DNA from: Fimenecus sp052298855
GTDB lineage: Bacteria > Bacillota > Clostridia > Oscillospirales > Acutalibacteraceae
Assembly (NCBI GenBank): GCA_052298855.1
Contig: DAVZXP010000003.1
Location: 1 to 64,000 of the forward strand
Length of the DNA stretch: 64,000 nucleotides
Direction: 5' to 3'
Positions 32,360-42,179 of the stretch are shown here, in pieces. Made by a program: the position numbers and the translations under genes. Numbering within the stretch: position 1 is the stretch's first letter; each line of letters starts with the position of its first letter. The notes beneath the pieces were generated by a model. That model worked only from the letters and a program-made list of their open reading frames with translations. It had not been told where the DNA came from and did no database searches.

Positions 32360-32660
32360 TAAAGCGTTGAATTTGCTCGGAATGGCAAGACGGGCAGACA
32401 AGATAAGCCTCGGACATGACGCAAGCGTTGCTTCTATTAAAGAAAAGAAAGCGTGGCTTTGTGTTTTAAGTCAAGACGCTTCCGAAAGGCTCAAAAACGA
32501 AATGAGCAGGCTTTGTGAAACCGGCAAGGCGGAATGTACGGTTGTCGATTGCACAATGAACGAACTCGGTGCGTCGCTCGGTTACAAGACGACGGCGGTT
32601 TTAACGCTCAATGACAGAGGTTTTGCCGAAAGATTAACACAACTCATAAGGGAGGAATAA
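32352..32660 (+). CDS. ylxQ: L7Ae-family ribosomal-like protein YlxQ
   Basis: 102 residues of the L7Ae/L30e/S12e/Gadd45 fold: LNLLGMARRADKISLGHDA at the start and GKAECTVVDCTMNELGASLGYKTTAV later. A probable kink-turn RNA-binding protein of unknown exact function. ATG 32352 is the only start that matches relatives. It lies within the rnpM stop region (ATGAATAA), so translation is coupled. An in-frame extension upstream overlaps rnpM and is discarded. Confidence 0.9.
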   Translation: MNNKALNLLGMARRADKISLGHDASVASIKEKKAWLCVLSQDASERLKNEMSRLCETGKAECTVVDCTMNELGASLGYKTTAVLTLNDRGFAERLTQLIREE

Positions 32661-32663
32661 TAT

Positions 32664-35024
32664 ATGGCGATTAAAAAGAATAAATTGAACGAAGTCGCAA
32701 AGGACTTCAATATACAGAGTAAGGCTCTTATTGAGCTTTTGGGAAAATATTTTGACGGCGAAAAGAAGTCGCAGGCAACACTTGAAGATAAGGAAATGGA
32801 CGTTATCTTTGATGTTTTGACAAAGCAGCATTCGGTTGAAAGCTTTGACGATTATTTTGCAATGCAGAAGGAAAATAAAGAGCCTGCACCGAAGAAGGAA
32901 GCGGCTAAAAAGGCTTCGGATAAAAAGCCGGCTGACAAAAAGCCTGTTGCCAAAGCAAATGAAAAGGCAGATAACAAGGCTTCAAATCAGGAGCTTCCCA
33001 AGAAAAAGGTTAAAGACCCCAACAAGCCCATGCAGTCAAGAACAAAGGGCGAGGTTCGTCACATTGACACAAGAGCAGGCTCGGTTGACCTTGACAAATA
33101 CAATGAAAGATACGAAAACATTGCTCCGGCTAATGACAGAAACTCGGACAATGTTGTAAGAAAGCAGAAGCTCAATCAGAAGTCAAAGCAGTATCGCAAG
33201 CAGGGTATGAGAAGCCACAAGCACGAGAGCGAGGCTGAAAGACTCAAGAGAATTGCGGCTGAGAGAGCTAAAAAGCAGATTAAAATTACAGTTCCCGAGG
33301 AAATCACAGTCGGCGAGCTTGCGGCTTTGCTTAAAATGACAGCGGCAGAGGTTATCAAAAAGCTCTTTGCACTCGGTATGATGGCAACCGTTAACGAGGT
33401 TATCGATTACGATACGGCTGAAATCGTAGCAACAGAGCTTGGCGCAAAGGTTGAAAAAGAGGTTGTTGTTACAATCGAGGAGAGAATTATCGACGATACG
33501 GTCGATGCGGAAGAGGATCTTCAACCTCGTGACCCCGTCGTTGTTGTTATGGGACACGTTGACCACGGTAAGACCTCATTGCTCGACGCTATCCGTAACA
33601 CCTCGGTTACAAGCACAGAGGCAGGCGGTATCACACAGCATATCGGCGCATACAGAGTTCAGACTCCCGAGGGTAAAATCACATTCCTTGACACCCCCGG
33701 TCACGCTGCGTTTACTTCAATGCGTGCAAGAGGTGCAATGGCTACGGATATTGCAATCCTTGTTGTTGCCGCTGACGACGGTATTATGCCCCAGACAATC
33801 GAGGCTATAAACCACGCAAAGGCAGCTAACGTTTCAATTATCGTAGCAATCAATAAGATGGATAAGCCCGACGCTTCTCCCGACAGAATTATGCAACAGC
33901 TTACAGAACACGAGCTTGTTCCCGAAGAATGGGGCGGCGACGTTATCTGTATCCCCGTTTCGGCTAAAACTCATCAGGGCATTGACAAGGTGCTTGAGTC
34001 AATCAACCTTGTTGCTGAAATGCTTGAATTAAAGGCTAACCCGAACCGTGCCGCAAAGGGTATCGTTATTGAGGCTAAGCTTGATAAGGGCAGAGGTCCC
34101 GTTGCTACCGTGCTTGTTCAGAACGGTACACTTAAAACAGGCGACACAATAGTTGCAGGCTCTTCGGTCGGCAGAGTAAGAGTTATGACAAACGAAAACG
34201 GCAAGGTGCTCGATTCGGCAGGACCGTCCGTTCCCGTTGAGATTATGGGACTTGCGGAGGTTCCGCAGGCAGGCGACACATTCGACGCCGTTTCTGATGA
34301 AAGACTTGCCCGTGAACTCGTTGAGCAGAGAAAGAGAGAGGCTAAAGAGGAAGAGTTCAAGCAGTATCAAAAAGTTACTCTCGACAACCTTTTCTCCTCA
34401 ATTTCTCAGGGCGATATGAAAGAGCTTAACATTATCGTTAAAGCCGACGTTCAAGGCTCGGTTGAGGCTGTTAAGCAGAACGTTGAAAAGCTTTCAAATG
34501 ACGAGGTTAAGGTTAAGGTTATCCACGGAAGCGTCGGTGCAATTAACGAGTCCGATGTTATGCTCGCAAACGCATCTAATGCAATTATCGTAGGCTTCAA
34601 TGTTCGTCCCGACCCCGTTGCGGCTGAAATTGCCGAGAGAGACGGCGTTGATATGAGAATGTACAGAGTTATTTACGATTGTATCGAAGAACTCGAAGCG
34701 GCTATCAAGGGTATGCTCGCACCGAAGTTCCGTGAGGTTGTTCTCGGCAGAGCAGAGGTTCGTAACGTATTCAAGCTCTCCTCTGCGGGTATGATTGCAG
34801 GCTCGTATGTTCTTGACGGTAAAATTACAAGAAATTCACAGATTAGAGTTGTAAGAGACGGTATTGTTATCTTTGAGGACGCTATCGCTTCTCTTAAACG
34901 ATTCAAGGAGGACGCAAAAGAGGTTGCCTCAGGCTATGAGTGCGGCGTGGGACTTGAAAAGTTCAATGACATCAAGGAGGGCGACATTCTCGAAGCGTTC
35001 ATAATGGAAGAGATTAAGGCTTAA
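32664..35024 (+). CDS. infB: Translation initiation factor IF-2
   Basis: 786 residues. An N-terminal IF2_N domain and a Lys/Ala-rich linker (about 75-150) precede a second IF2_N motif (ITVGELAALLKMTAAEVIKKLF). The GTPase follows with G1 GHVDHGKT near 296, G3 DTPGHAAF near 342 and G4 NKMD near 396, then domains II to IV. It brings fMet-tRNA to the 30S subunit. Normal length for clostridia. Starts 3 bp after ylxQ. Confidence 0.97.
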   Translation: MAIKKNKLNEVAKDFNIQSKALIELLGKYFDGEKKSQATLEDKEMDVIFDVLTKQHSVESFDDYFAMQKENKEPAPKKEAAKKASDKKPADKKPVAKANEKADNKASNQELPKKKVKDPNKPMQSRTKGEVRHIDTRAGSVDLDKYNERYENIAPANDRNSDNVVRKQKLNQKSKQYRKQGMRSHKHESEAERLKRIAAERAKKQIKITVPEEITVGELAALLKMTAAEVIKKLFALGMMATVNEVIDYDTAEIVATELGAKVEKEVVVTIEERIIDDTVDAEEDLQPRDPVVVVMGHVDHGKTSLLDAIRNTSVTSTEAGGITQHIGAYRVQTPEGKITFLDTPGHAAFTSMRARGAMATDIAILVVAADDGIMPQTIEAINHAKAANVSIIVAINKMDKPDASPDRIMQQLTEHELVPEEWGGDVICIPVSAKTHQGIDKVLESINLVAEMLELKANPNRAAKGIVIEAKLDKGRGPVATVLVQNGTLKTGDTIVAGSSVGRVRVMTNENGKVLDSAGPSVPVEIMGLAEVPQAGDTFDAVSDERLARELVEQRKREAKEEEFKQYQKVTLDNLFSSISQGDMKELNIIVKADVQGSVEAVKQNVEKLSNDEVKVKVIHGSVGAINESDVMLANASNAIIVGFNVRPDPVAAEIAERDGVDMRMYRVIYDCIEELEAAIKGMLAPKFREVVLGRAEVRNVFKLSSAGMIAGSYVLDGKITRNSQIRVVRDGIVIFEDAIASLKRFKEDAKEVASGYECGVGLEKFNDIKEGDILEAFIMEEIKA

Positions 35025-35043
35025 TCTTTTTTCGGAGGTAAAA

Positions 35044-35400
35044 ATGGCAAGTTACAGACAGGACAGAGTGTCCGAGGATATTAAGCGTGAAATCATCGCC
35101 GTAATCAGGGAGCTTAAAGACCCGAGAGTTAAGGATAAAATGCTCACTGTTGTAAGGGTTGATGTAAGTCACGACCTTTCATTCGCAAAGGTATATATCA
35201 GTGCTCTTGACGGAATTGACTCGGCAAAAGAGGCTGTAAAGGGTCTTGTCAGCGCAACGGGCAGAATCAGACACGAGGTCGGCGCAAGGCTCCGACTTCG
35301 CAAGACGCCCGAAATGAAATTTGTTGCAGATGACTCCGTTGAGCACGGTATGGAAATTTTCAAAAAAATTGAGGATCTTACGAGGGATAAAGATGAATAA
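35044..35400 (+). CDS. rbfA: Ribosome-binding factor A
   Basis: 118 residues, a single KH-like domain that binds the 30S subunit during late maturation. Seen are YRQDRVSEDIKREI at the start, ELKDPRVKDKMLTVVRVDVSHDLSFAKVYI and the R-G-A-R-like RHEVGARLRLRKTPEMKF block. Preceded by GGAGGT. Its stop overlaps nrnA by 8 bp. Confidence 0.95.
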   Translation: MASYRQDRVSEDIKREIIAVIRELKDPRVKDKMLTVVRVDVSHDLSFAKVYISALDGIDSAKEAVKGLVSATGRIRHEVGARLRLRKTPEMKFVADDSVEHGMEIFKKIEDLTRDKDE

Positions 35401-36352
35401 AATCGACGAAAAATCGGCGGCTCGCCTGTTGAGAGAAAACGATAATATTCTTATACTCACGCACAGAAACCCCGACGGCGACACGATAGGAAGCGGCTTT
35501 GCTCTCCTGCACGCTTTGAAAAAGCTCGGCAAGACGGTAAAGGTTGTATGCACCGACCCGTTCCCCGAAAAGTACGGATATATCGCCCACTCGAACAATG
35601 ACGACGTTGGGGAAAATCCGTATGTTGTGGCGGTTGACGTTGCGGATATGGAGCTTATCGGCGCACAGTACCGTGCGAAATATGAGCACGGTGTGAGTCT
35701 TTGCATTGACCACCATATTTCAAACAAGGAATTTGCGGAAAATCTCTGCTTGAGAAGCTGCTCTGCGACGTGCGAGATTATATATAACGTAATCAAGGCA
35801 ATGGACGTTGAAATTGACAAGGATATTGCCAACAGCCTTTACACGGGCATTGCGACGGATACAGGTTGTTTCCTTTTTTCAAGCGTTACGGCAAGAACGC
35901 ATATTATCGCTGCGGATTTGATTGAGCACGGTGCGAATTTCTTTGAAATAAACAGAATTATGTTTGAAACGAAGTCACTCGGCTATTTCAAGCTTGAGGC
36001 GGCGGCACTCAATACGGTTGAAATGCATTGTGACGGAAAATGTGCGTTTATGACCGTCACAACAGATATGCAGAAGCAGGCAGGCACAAAGGACGGCGAT
36101 TTTGACGGAATTGCAGGACTGCCGAGGAAGATTGAGGGCGTTTTGGTTGCCGTGACTTTCCGTGAAACAAAGGATGGCAATTTCAAGGTGTCTATGCGCT
36201 CGCACGAGCCTGTTGATTCGTCAAAGATTTGTATGAACTTCGGCGGCGGCGGTCATTCAAGGGCGGCAGGCTGTACATTTGAAAGAGAAGCTCTCGAAGA
36301 AAACAAAGAAAAACTGTTATCTATAATAGAAACGGAACTTAAAGGTATATGA
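35393..36352 (+). CDS. nrnA: DHH-family nanoRNase / pAp phosphatase NrnA
   Basis: 319 residues. The DHH domain has metal motifs HRNPDGDTIGS (24-34), VAVDVADME, CIDHHISN and IATDTG. The C-terminal DHHA1 domain ends in the substrate-binding GGGGHSRAAG. It degrades 2- to 5-nt RNA and hydrolyses 3'-phosphoadenosine 5'-phosphate. ATG 35393 matches relatives and overlaps rbfA through ATGAATAA; a longer in-frame extension inside rbfA is rejected. Confidence 0.93.
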   Translation: MNKIDEKSAARLLRENDNILILTHRNPDGDTIGSGFALLHALKKLGKTVKVVCTDPFPEKYGYIAHSNNDDVGENPYVVAVDVADMELIGAQYRAKYEHGVSLCIDHHISNKEFAENLCLRSCSATCEIIYNVIKAMDVEIDKDIANSLYTGIATDTGCFLFSSVTARTHIIAADLIEHGANFFEINRIMFETKSLGYFKLEAAALNTVEMHCDGKCAFMTVTTDMQKQAGTKDGDFDGIAGLPRKIEGVLVAVTFRETKDGNFKVSMRSHEPVDSSKICMNFGGGGHSRAAGCTFEREALEENKEKLLSIIETELKGI

Positions 36353-37239
36353 CGGGTATCATTTTACTTGACAAACCGAATAATATGACCTCTTTTTCAG
36401 CCGTGAACAGAGTAAGGCGCTTGCTCTCGGTAAAAAAAGCAGGGCACACAGGAACGCTCGACCCTATGGCTACGGGCGTTCTTCCCATTGCGCTTTCAAA
36501 TTGCACAAGGTTTATTGATTTGCTCCCCGTTCACGATAAAGGGTATGCCGCAAGGGCTCGGCTCGGCGTTACAACCGATACGCTCGACTCAACGGGCACG
36601 GTTTTATCCGAAAACGAGGTCAATGTCACAAGGGAACAGCTTGAAAATGTCTTAAAAAATTATGTGGGCAAAATCAAACAGATACCGCCTATGTACTCGG
36701 CGATAAGCAAGGACGGAAAAAGGCTCTATGAGCTTGCACGTCAGGGCATTGAAATTGAGCGAGAGGCAAGGGAGATAACCGTATATTCCCTCACGCTTGA
36801 CGAATTTTCAGGCGACAGCTTTTCAATATCGGTTGAGTGCTCGGCGGGTACTTACATAAGAAGTCTTATTGACGATATAGGCAAAGACCTCGGTTGCGGT
36901 GCTGTTATGACAGCTTTGAGAAGAACCTCGGCAAACGGCTTTTCCATAAATAATTGCGTTACATTAGAGGAGCTTGAAAAGGCTGTAAACGACGGCACGG
37001 CGGAGAAGTATATCACGCCTATTGAAAGGTGCTTTGACATTTATCCCGAAGTATTTGTCACAGAGGGTCAGGCAAAGCGTTTTTCAAACGGCGGCGAATT
37101 GTCGAGGGATAGGCTCAAAGACAATATTTCCGACGGAATTTACAGGGTTTATTCCCCCGACAGGCAGTTTTTGGGACTCGGAGAAATTGAAAAGGACGGC
37201 GAATTTCTTAAAGTTAGGAGGGTGTATGTCCGTGAATGA
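36349..37239 (+). CDS. truB: tRNA pseudouridine(55) synthase TruB
   Basis: 296 residues. The catalytic aspartate is in HTGTLDPMATGVLPI near residue 39. PPMYSAISKDGKRLYELAR and the AGTYIRSLIDDIG motif complete the family signature. It makes the TpsiC-loop pseudouridine of tRNA. ATGA overlap with nrnA. Confidence 0.96.
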   Translation: MTGIILLDKPNNMTSFSAVNRVRRLLSVKKAGHTGTLDPMATGVLPIALSNCTRFIDLLPVHDKGYAARARLGVTTDTLDSTGTVLSENEVNVTREQLENVLKNYVGKIKQIPPMYSAISKDGKRLYELARQGIEIEREAREITVYSLTLDEFSGDSFSISVECSAGTYIRSLIDDIGKDLGCGAVMTALRRTSANGFSINNCVTLEELEKAVNDGTAEKYITPIERCFDIYPEVFVTEGQAKRFSNGGELSRDRLKDNISDGIYRVYSPDRQFLGLGEIEKDGEFLKVRRVYVRE

Positions 37240-38113
37240 AAAATCCATAGCATTAGGCACATTTGACGGGCTTCACAAGGGTCATTTGCAGGTAATATTG
37301 CAGTCGGAAAAAGATAAATATGACCCGTATGTTCTGCTTTTTGACGTTCATCCGCTTTCGGTAATCACGGGCAAAGCTCCCTGCTCTCTCATAACCGACG
37401 AGATGAGACGGGATATAATCGAAAGCCTCGGAGTTAAGATTATAGACGTCAGCTTTTCGGAGATTGCCGACTTGCCCTATGACGAATTTTTCAAAAAATA
37501 TTTGATTGAAAAATATAACGCAAAGGCTCTCTCCTGCGGTGAAAACTACACGTTCGGCGCAAGGGGCGAGGGCAACGTAGAAAAGCTTAGAAAGCTGTGC
37601 GAGGAATACTCGGTTGAGCTGCACATAGCACCCACTCAGACCTACAACGGCGAAACGGTCAGCTCAACTAAAATTCGCAATCTTCTTTCGGACGGCGATG
37701 TCAGATCGGCAAACGCAATGCTCGGCAGGGAATTTTCCTACCGTTCAATCGTTGTTGACGGCGACAAGCGTGGCAGAACGCTCGGTTTCCCGACGGCAAA
37801 TCAGTTCTTCCCCGACAATTTCGTAAGGCTCAAATTCGGAGTTTACGCTTCAAAAACCGTTATTGACGGCGAGGTTTATCCGTCTGTTACGAATATCGGA
37901 ATAAGACCTACCGTTCACACGGAACGCTATCGCAGCGAAACGTATATAATCAACTTTCAAGGCGACATTTACGGCAAGGAAATTGAGATACGCCTGACCG
38001 ATTATTTGCGACCCGAGGAGAAATTCGGCTCACTCTCGGAGCTTTCTAAGGCTATTGAACACGACAGCAAAATTTCTCAAGAAATATTTAATAATAATAC
38101 TTGCATTATCTAA
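37226..38113 (+). CDS. ribF: Bifunctional riboflavin kinase / FAD synthetase RibF
   Basis: 295 residues. The N-terminal adenylyltransferase domain has GTFDGLHKGH and the SSTKIRNLLSDGDV motif. The C-terminal riboflavin kinase has GRTLGFPTANQF and the catalytic ITNIGIRPT-like VTNIGIRPTV segment. It makes FMN and FAD, cofactors also needed by the Rnf complex in this window. ATG 37226 follows GGAGGG and overlaps truB by 14 bp. It ends the rimP-to-ribF operon. Confidence 0.95.
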   Translation: MSVNEKSIALGTFDGLHKGHLQVILQSEKDKYDPYVLLFDVHPLSVITGKAPCSLITDEMRRDIIESLGVKIIDVSFSEIADLPYDEFFKKYLIEKYNAKALSCGENYTFGARGEGNVEKLRKLCEEYSVELHIAPTQTYNGETVSSTKIRNLLSDGDVRSANAMLGREFSYRSIVVDGDKRGRTLGFPTANQFFPDNFVRLKFGVYASKTVIDGEVYPSVTNIGIRPTVHTERYRSETYIINFQGDIYGKEIEIRLTDYLRPEEKFGSLSELSKAIEHDSKISQEIFNNNTCII

Positions 38114-38164
38114 TTAAAAATTGTACAATAAATATAATATTATAAATTGAAAGGTGTTATAATT

Positions 38165-39367
38165 ATGTGGGCATTAAAAGTTGCATACTACCGTGCTTAT
38201 CAGAAGGTAATGAAGGTAATGCTTTACTTTCTTGATTGGTCGGAACCCCAGCTTCTTACAGGACCGGGTTCAATCCGTAAATTGCCGTCCGTTATCAAAG
38301 AAAAGGGTATCGGCAAGGTTATGGTTGTTACCGATAAGGGACTTATGAGCCTTAATTTGCTCGACGGTCTTTTTGAAGAACTTGACAAGGCAGGAATCAG
38401 CTACGTTGTTTATGACGGCGTTCAGCCTAACCCCTCAATCGAAAACATTGAGGAAGCAAGAGAAATGTTCGTTTCAAACGGCTGTGAGGCTATGATAGCT
38501 TTCGGCGGCGGCTCTCCGATGGACTGCGCTAAGGCTGCTTGCGCAAGAGTTGTAAGACCTAACAAAACTATCCCTCAGATGAGAGGCGTTTTGAAGGTAA
38601 TGCGTAAGCTTCCCCCCTTCTTCGCTGTTCCCACCACGGCAGGTACAGGCTCGGAAACAACCGTTGCGGCTGTTGTTTCAAACACACAGACACACGAAAA
38701 ATACGCTATCAATGACCCGTGTCTCCGTCCCAAGTTTGCGGTACTTGACCCCGAGCTTACAACGGGACTTCCCAAGAAGATTACTTCGACAACAGGTCTT
38801 GACGCTCTCACCCATGCGGTTGAGGCATACATAGGCAAATCAAATACCCGTGAGACTGAGGATTATGCCGAAAAGGCAACAAAGCTCATCTTTGAGAACC
38901 TTGAAACTTGCTATAATGACGGTCAGAACGTCGAAGCAAGAGGTCAGATGCTTTTGGCTTCTTTCTATGCAGGTATGGCTTTCACAAGAGCTTATGTCGG
39001 CTACGTTCACGCTATCGCACATAACCTCGGCGGTATGTACGGTATTCCGCACGGTCTTGCAAACTCGGTAATTCTCCCCGTTGTTCTTGAGGAATACGGC
39101 TCAACGATTTATCCGAGACTTGCAAAGCTTGCTGAAATCGTCGGCATCAACGGTCAGACAGAGGAAGAGCTTGCTAAGGGCTTTATTGCTGAAATCAAGG
39201 CTATGAACGAGAGAATGGCTATCCCGACTTCATTTGAGCAGATCAAGGAAGAGGATATTCCGACTATCGTTGAAAGAGCAATGAAAGAGGCTCATCCGTT
39301 GTATCCGACACCGATTATCTTTGACGCTGACAGACTCACACAGATTGTCAGAAAACTCAAAGGCTAA
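38165..39367 (+). CDS. Iron-containing alcohol dehydrogenase (butanol dehydrogenase-like)
   Basis: 400 residues, group III Fe-dependent dehydrogenase, cytoplasmic. The NAD(P)-binding FGGGSPMDCAKAA near residue 115, the PTTAGTGSET loop, and metal ligands within GLDALTHAVEAYIG and HAIAHNLGGMYGIPHG are all intact. Probably reduces aldehydes to alcohols in fermentation. ATG 38165 is favoured (GAAAGGTG upstream); a TTG 18 bases earlier is in frame but lies in the binding site itself. Codon use is strongly biased to the set of the ribosomal genes, suggesting high expression. Confidence 0.9.
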   Translation: MWALKVAYYRAYQKVMKVMLYFLDWSEPQLLTGPGSIRKLPSVIKEKGIGKVMVVTDKGLMSLNLLDGLFEELDKAGISYVVYDGVQPNPSIENIEEAREMFVSNGCEAMIAFGGGSPMDCAKAACARVVRPNKTIPQMRGVLKVMRKLPPFFAVPTTAGTGSETTVAAVVSNTQTHEKYAINDPCLRPKFAVLDPELTTGLPKKITSTTGLDALTHAVEAYIGKSNTRETEDYAEKATKLIFENLETCYNDGQNVEARGQMLLASFYAGMAFTRAYVGYVHAIAHNLGGMYGIPHGLANSVILPVVLEEYGSTIYPRLAKLAEIVGINGQTEEELAKGFIAEIKAMNERMAIPTSFEQIKEEDIPTIVERAMKEAHPLYPTPIIFDADRLTQIVRKLKG

Positions 39368-39382
39368 TTAAAATTAAATATC

Positions 39383-39419
39383 AAAAAAACCAAGTGCCTT
39401 TTTGGTACTTGGTTTTTTT
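39383..39419. terminator. Bidirectional terminator adh / topoisomerase A
   Basis: AAACCAAGT...ACTTGGTTT stem flanked by A and T runs on both sides, between convergent genes. Confidence 0.9.
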
Positions 39420-39427
39420 ATATTCTG

Positions 39428-41668
39428 TTATATAAGGCTTAGCTGCTCGCCCATATCCTCGGCTGAAAGAGTCGAGCCTGCCGCCGGAAGCGTTCTTGTT
39501 CTGTATCTTGCAGGCTTTTGGAACATATCTTCGGTAAAATCGGTAACGCTCTCAAGTCGGTGATTTTTCCTTTGCGTCATAACGCCCACGCCCTGCGTGT
39601 CCTTTGTGGTCTTGGGTGATACCGCACCCGTGTTGAGAAGCAATATTCTGCCCGACGACGATTTCATAACAATTTCGCAGTCCTCTTTGATATGCCTTAT
39701 CGCAACAATCGGGAACTTGTCACAATATGCCTTGATAAGCTTCTTACGGTTTGTTTTGGTTTCATATGCGCTCATATCAACCTTTGCAACCTTGCCGTTC
39801 TCGAAGAAGAAGAGCATATAGCCCTTGTAGTCTGTTGTAACCGCCATATAAACAGCAGACTCGTCCTTGTCCATTTGAAGTGCGGAAGCTACAAATTCGC
39901 CCAATACGCTCGCCTTTGTGTCCGAAAAATCAGCCGCTTTTGCCTTGTAAACCTGACATTTATCGGTAAAGAACAGCAAGTCGGTGTTGTTTGAAGCCTC
40001 GACAGTCTGCACTATCTCGTCACCCTCTTTGAGCTTCTGCTCACCACTCATTCGAAGCGATTGAGGAGTGATTTTCTTGAAATATCCCTCTTTTGTGAAG
40101 AAAAGAGTAACAGGATAATCGGGAATTTCTTCGATTTCCTCGTCGTCATCCTCGACGTCCGCAAAGATAATCTCCGTTCTTCTCGGCTTATCGTACTTCT
40201 CCGTAACCTCTTTAAGCTCTGCAATGATAATCTTCTTAACCCTTGATTTTGAGGAGAGAATATCCTCCATATCCTCAATATCCTTGCGAAGCTGCTCAAT
40301 ATCGGCGGTACGCTTTAAGATATATTCACGGTTGAGGTGGCGAAGTTTAATCTCGGCAACATACTCAGCCTGAATTTTGTCGATTCCGAAGCCGATCATC
40401 AAGTTCGGGACAACCTCTTGCTCCTCGTCTGTGGAACGGATTATCTTAATCGCCTTGTCAATATCAAGCAAAATTTTCTGCAAACCCTCGAGCAAATGAA
40501 GCTTGTCCTTTGCCTTTGTGAGGTCAAAATAAACACGTCTGTTTACGCATTGAGTTCTGAACGCAATCCACTCAAGCAAAAGCTCACGAACGCCCAAAAC
40601 CCTCGGCGTGCCTGCGATAAGCACATTGAAGTTACAGCCGAAAGAGTCCTCAAGCGGAGTTGACTTGAACAGCTTTTTCATAAGCTTGTCGGGGTCTGTG
40701 CCTCGCTTTAAGTCGATTGTGATTTTAAGACCTTTCTTGTCCGTCTCATCACGAATATCGGAAATTTCCTTGACCTTACCCGCCTTTGCAAGGTCGATTA
40801 TCTTGTCGATAATAGCCTCACTCGTTGTGGTAGCCGGAATTTCATATATATCAATACAGTTAGACGATTTATCGTAATTATATTTCGCACGAAGCTTGAA
40901 ACTGCCTCTGCCCGTGCGGTAAATCTCACGCATAAGCGCTTCGTCATAGATAATCTGACCGCCGCCGATAAAATCGGGTGCTTTGAGCGTTTCCATAATA
41001 TCAGCGTCGGGGTCTTTGATAAGTTCAATGGTCGTGTTGCAAATTTCACCCAAGTTAAAAGAGCAAATATTTGAAGCCATACCGACGGCGATACCCATAT
41101 TTGCGTTTACAAGCACCGACGGAAATGTTACGGGGAACAGGGTCGGCTCTTGCATAGAGTTATCATAGTTCGGAACAAAATCAACCGTGTCCTTGTCAAT
41201 ATCTCTGAAAAGCTCCGCCGCAATGGGAGCAAGCTTCGCCTCTGTATATCTCGAAGCCGCATATTGCATATTTTTTGAATAGGACTTACCGAAGTTACCC
41301 TTTGACTCGATATACGGATGAAGCAAGCTTTCGTTACCACGTGCAAGTCTAATCATTGTTTCGTAAATTGCGGCGTCGCCGTGAGGGTTCAACTGCATTG
41401 TACGACCGACAATGTTTGCACTCTTGATAGTCGAGCCGTTCAAAAGTCCCATCTTATACATAGTGTAGAGCAATTTTCTGTGCGAGGGCTTGAAGCCGTC
41501 AATTTCGGGGATTGCTCTCGACATAATAACGCTCATTGCATATGGCATATAGTTTATTTCGAGCGTGTCGATAATGTTTTGATGCACAACCTCACCCGCA
41601 CCGGAGATATGAGCGTTTAAGTTCAAATCTTCTTCGTGGGATATTTCGGTTTTCTTTTTCTTAGCCAT
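39428..41668 (-). CDS. parC: DNA topoisomerase IV-like subunit A
   Basis: 746 residues. Type IIA cleavage subunit: NYMPYAMSVIMSRAIPEIDGFKP-type start, the nucleotide NPHGDAAIYETM motif, and the catalytic Tyr141 in AASRYTEAKL. No GyrA-box (QRRGGKG) is visible in the C-terminal domain, so a topoisomerase IV-like enzyme is more likely than gyrase, although it differs from classical ParC. Its partner subunit B gene lies upstream, separated by 510 bp of repeats. Confidence 0.88.
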   Translation of the reverse strand: MAKKKKTEISHEEDLNLNAHISGAGEVVHQNIIDTLEINYMPYAMSVIMSRAIPEIDGFKPSHRKLLYTMYKMGLLNGSTIKSANIVGRTMQLNPHGDAAIYETMIRLARGNESLLHPYIESKGNFGKSYSKNMQYAASRYTEAKLAPIAAELFRDIDKDTVDFVPNYDNSMQEPTLFPVTFPSVLVNANMGIAVGMASNICSFNLGEICNTTIELIKDPDADIMETLKAPDFIGGGQIIYDEALMREIYRTGRGSFKLRAKYNYDKSSNCIDIYEIPATTTSEAIIDKIIDLAKAGKVKEISDIRDETDKKGLKITIDLKRGTDPDKLMKKLFKSTPLEDSFGCNFNVLIAGTPRVLGVRELLLEWIAFRTQCVNRRVYFDLTKAKDKLHLLEGLQKILLDIDKAIKIIRSTDEEQEVVPNLMIGFGIDKIQAEYVAEIKLRHLNREYILKRTADIEQLRKDIEDMEDILSSKSRVKKIIIAELKEVTEKYDKPRRTEIIFADVEDDDEEIEEIPDYPVTLFFTKEGYFKKITPQSLRMSGEQKLKEGDEIVQTVEASNNTDLLFFTDKCQVYKAKAADFSDTKASVLGEFVASALQMDKDESAVYMAVTTDYKGYMLFFFENGKVAKVDMSAYETKTNRKKLIKAYCDKFPIVAIRHIKEDCEIVMKSSSGRILLLNTGAVSPKTTKDTQGVGVMTQRKNHRLESVTDFTEDMFQKPARYRTRTLPAAGSTLSAEDMGEQLSLI

Positions 41669-41714
41669 TTATTTCTCCTCGTGTTACTGATTTCATTTGA
41701 AAGCTACATTAAAA

Positions 41715-42127
41715 TATTCGCACAATCCGTAGGGACAGGGCTCGCCCCTGTCCGCAGCGAATTACATACAAATTCACATTCACGGACAACCGCAAGGGTT
41801 GACCAAACGGTATGATATATTTTTTAATTTGCTAACAGCCGTTAGTTATCATATATCCGTCAATTTCCTTTTACAGCGTAGGGCGGGGGCTTGCTCCCGC
41901 CGAGCAGACTGATAAACACATACATACTATTGGTTATTATCGAATAAAATTGAACATCATATCGTAGGGGCGAACTGTGTTCGCCCGTTTTTATTTGCTA
42001 TGAATTGACGGGCGACCGCAGGTCGCCCCTACGGTCGCATATTAAATTCAATTTTGATAGCAACCGTTAGTTGTTATATATTCGCTGATTTTCACGGCGA
42101 CAGCAAGCCACCGCCCTACGCTGTGGG
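41715..42127. repeat. Repeat island between the two topoisomerase genes
   Basis: Unit B-type pair at 41727-41810 (GGGACAGGG arm, then GGACAACCGCAAGGGTTG), unit C in reverse orientation at 41875-41904, unit A at 41963-42034 with mixed arms, and unit C at 42094-42127. No gene or clear promoter found in the 510-bp gap. Confidence 0.8.
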
Positions 42128-42179
42128 ATATAAAATCATATTTCCGCTGTAAGATATAAAATTCAATCTGTGCGATTAT

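Noticed and set aside
37022..37225. N-terminal extension of RibF inside truB
   Set aside because: In-frame but overlaps truB by 200 bases. The ATG at 37226 has GGAGGG and matches the start of the family.
38125..38150. Rex operator before the first alcohol dehydrogenase
   Set aside because: ATTGTACAAT is a short palindrome but lacks the TTGTTA/TAACAA halves and spacing.
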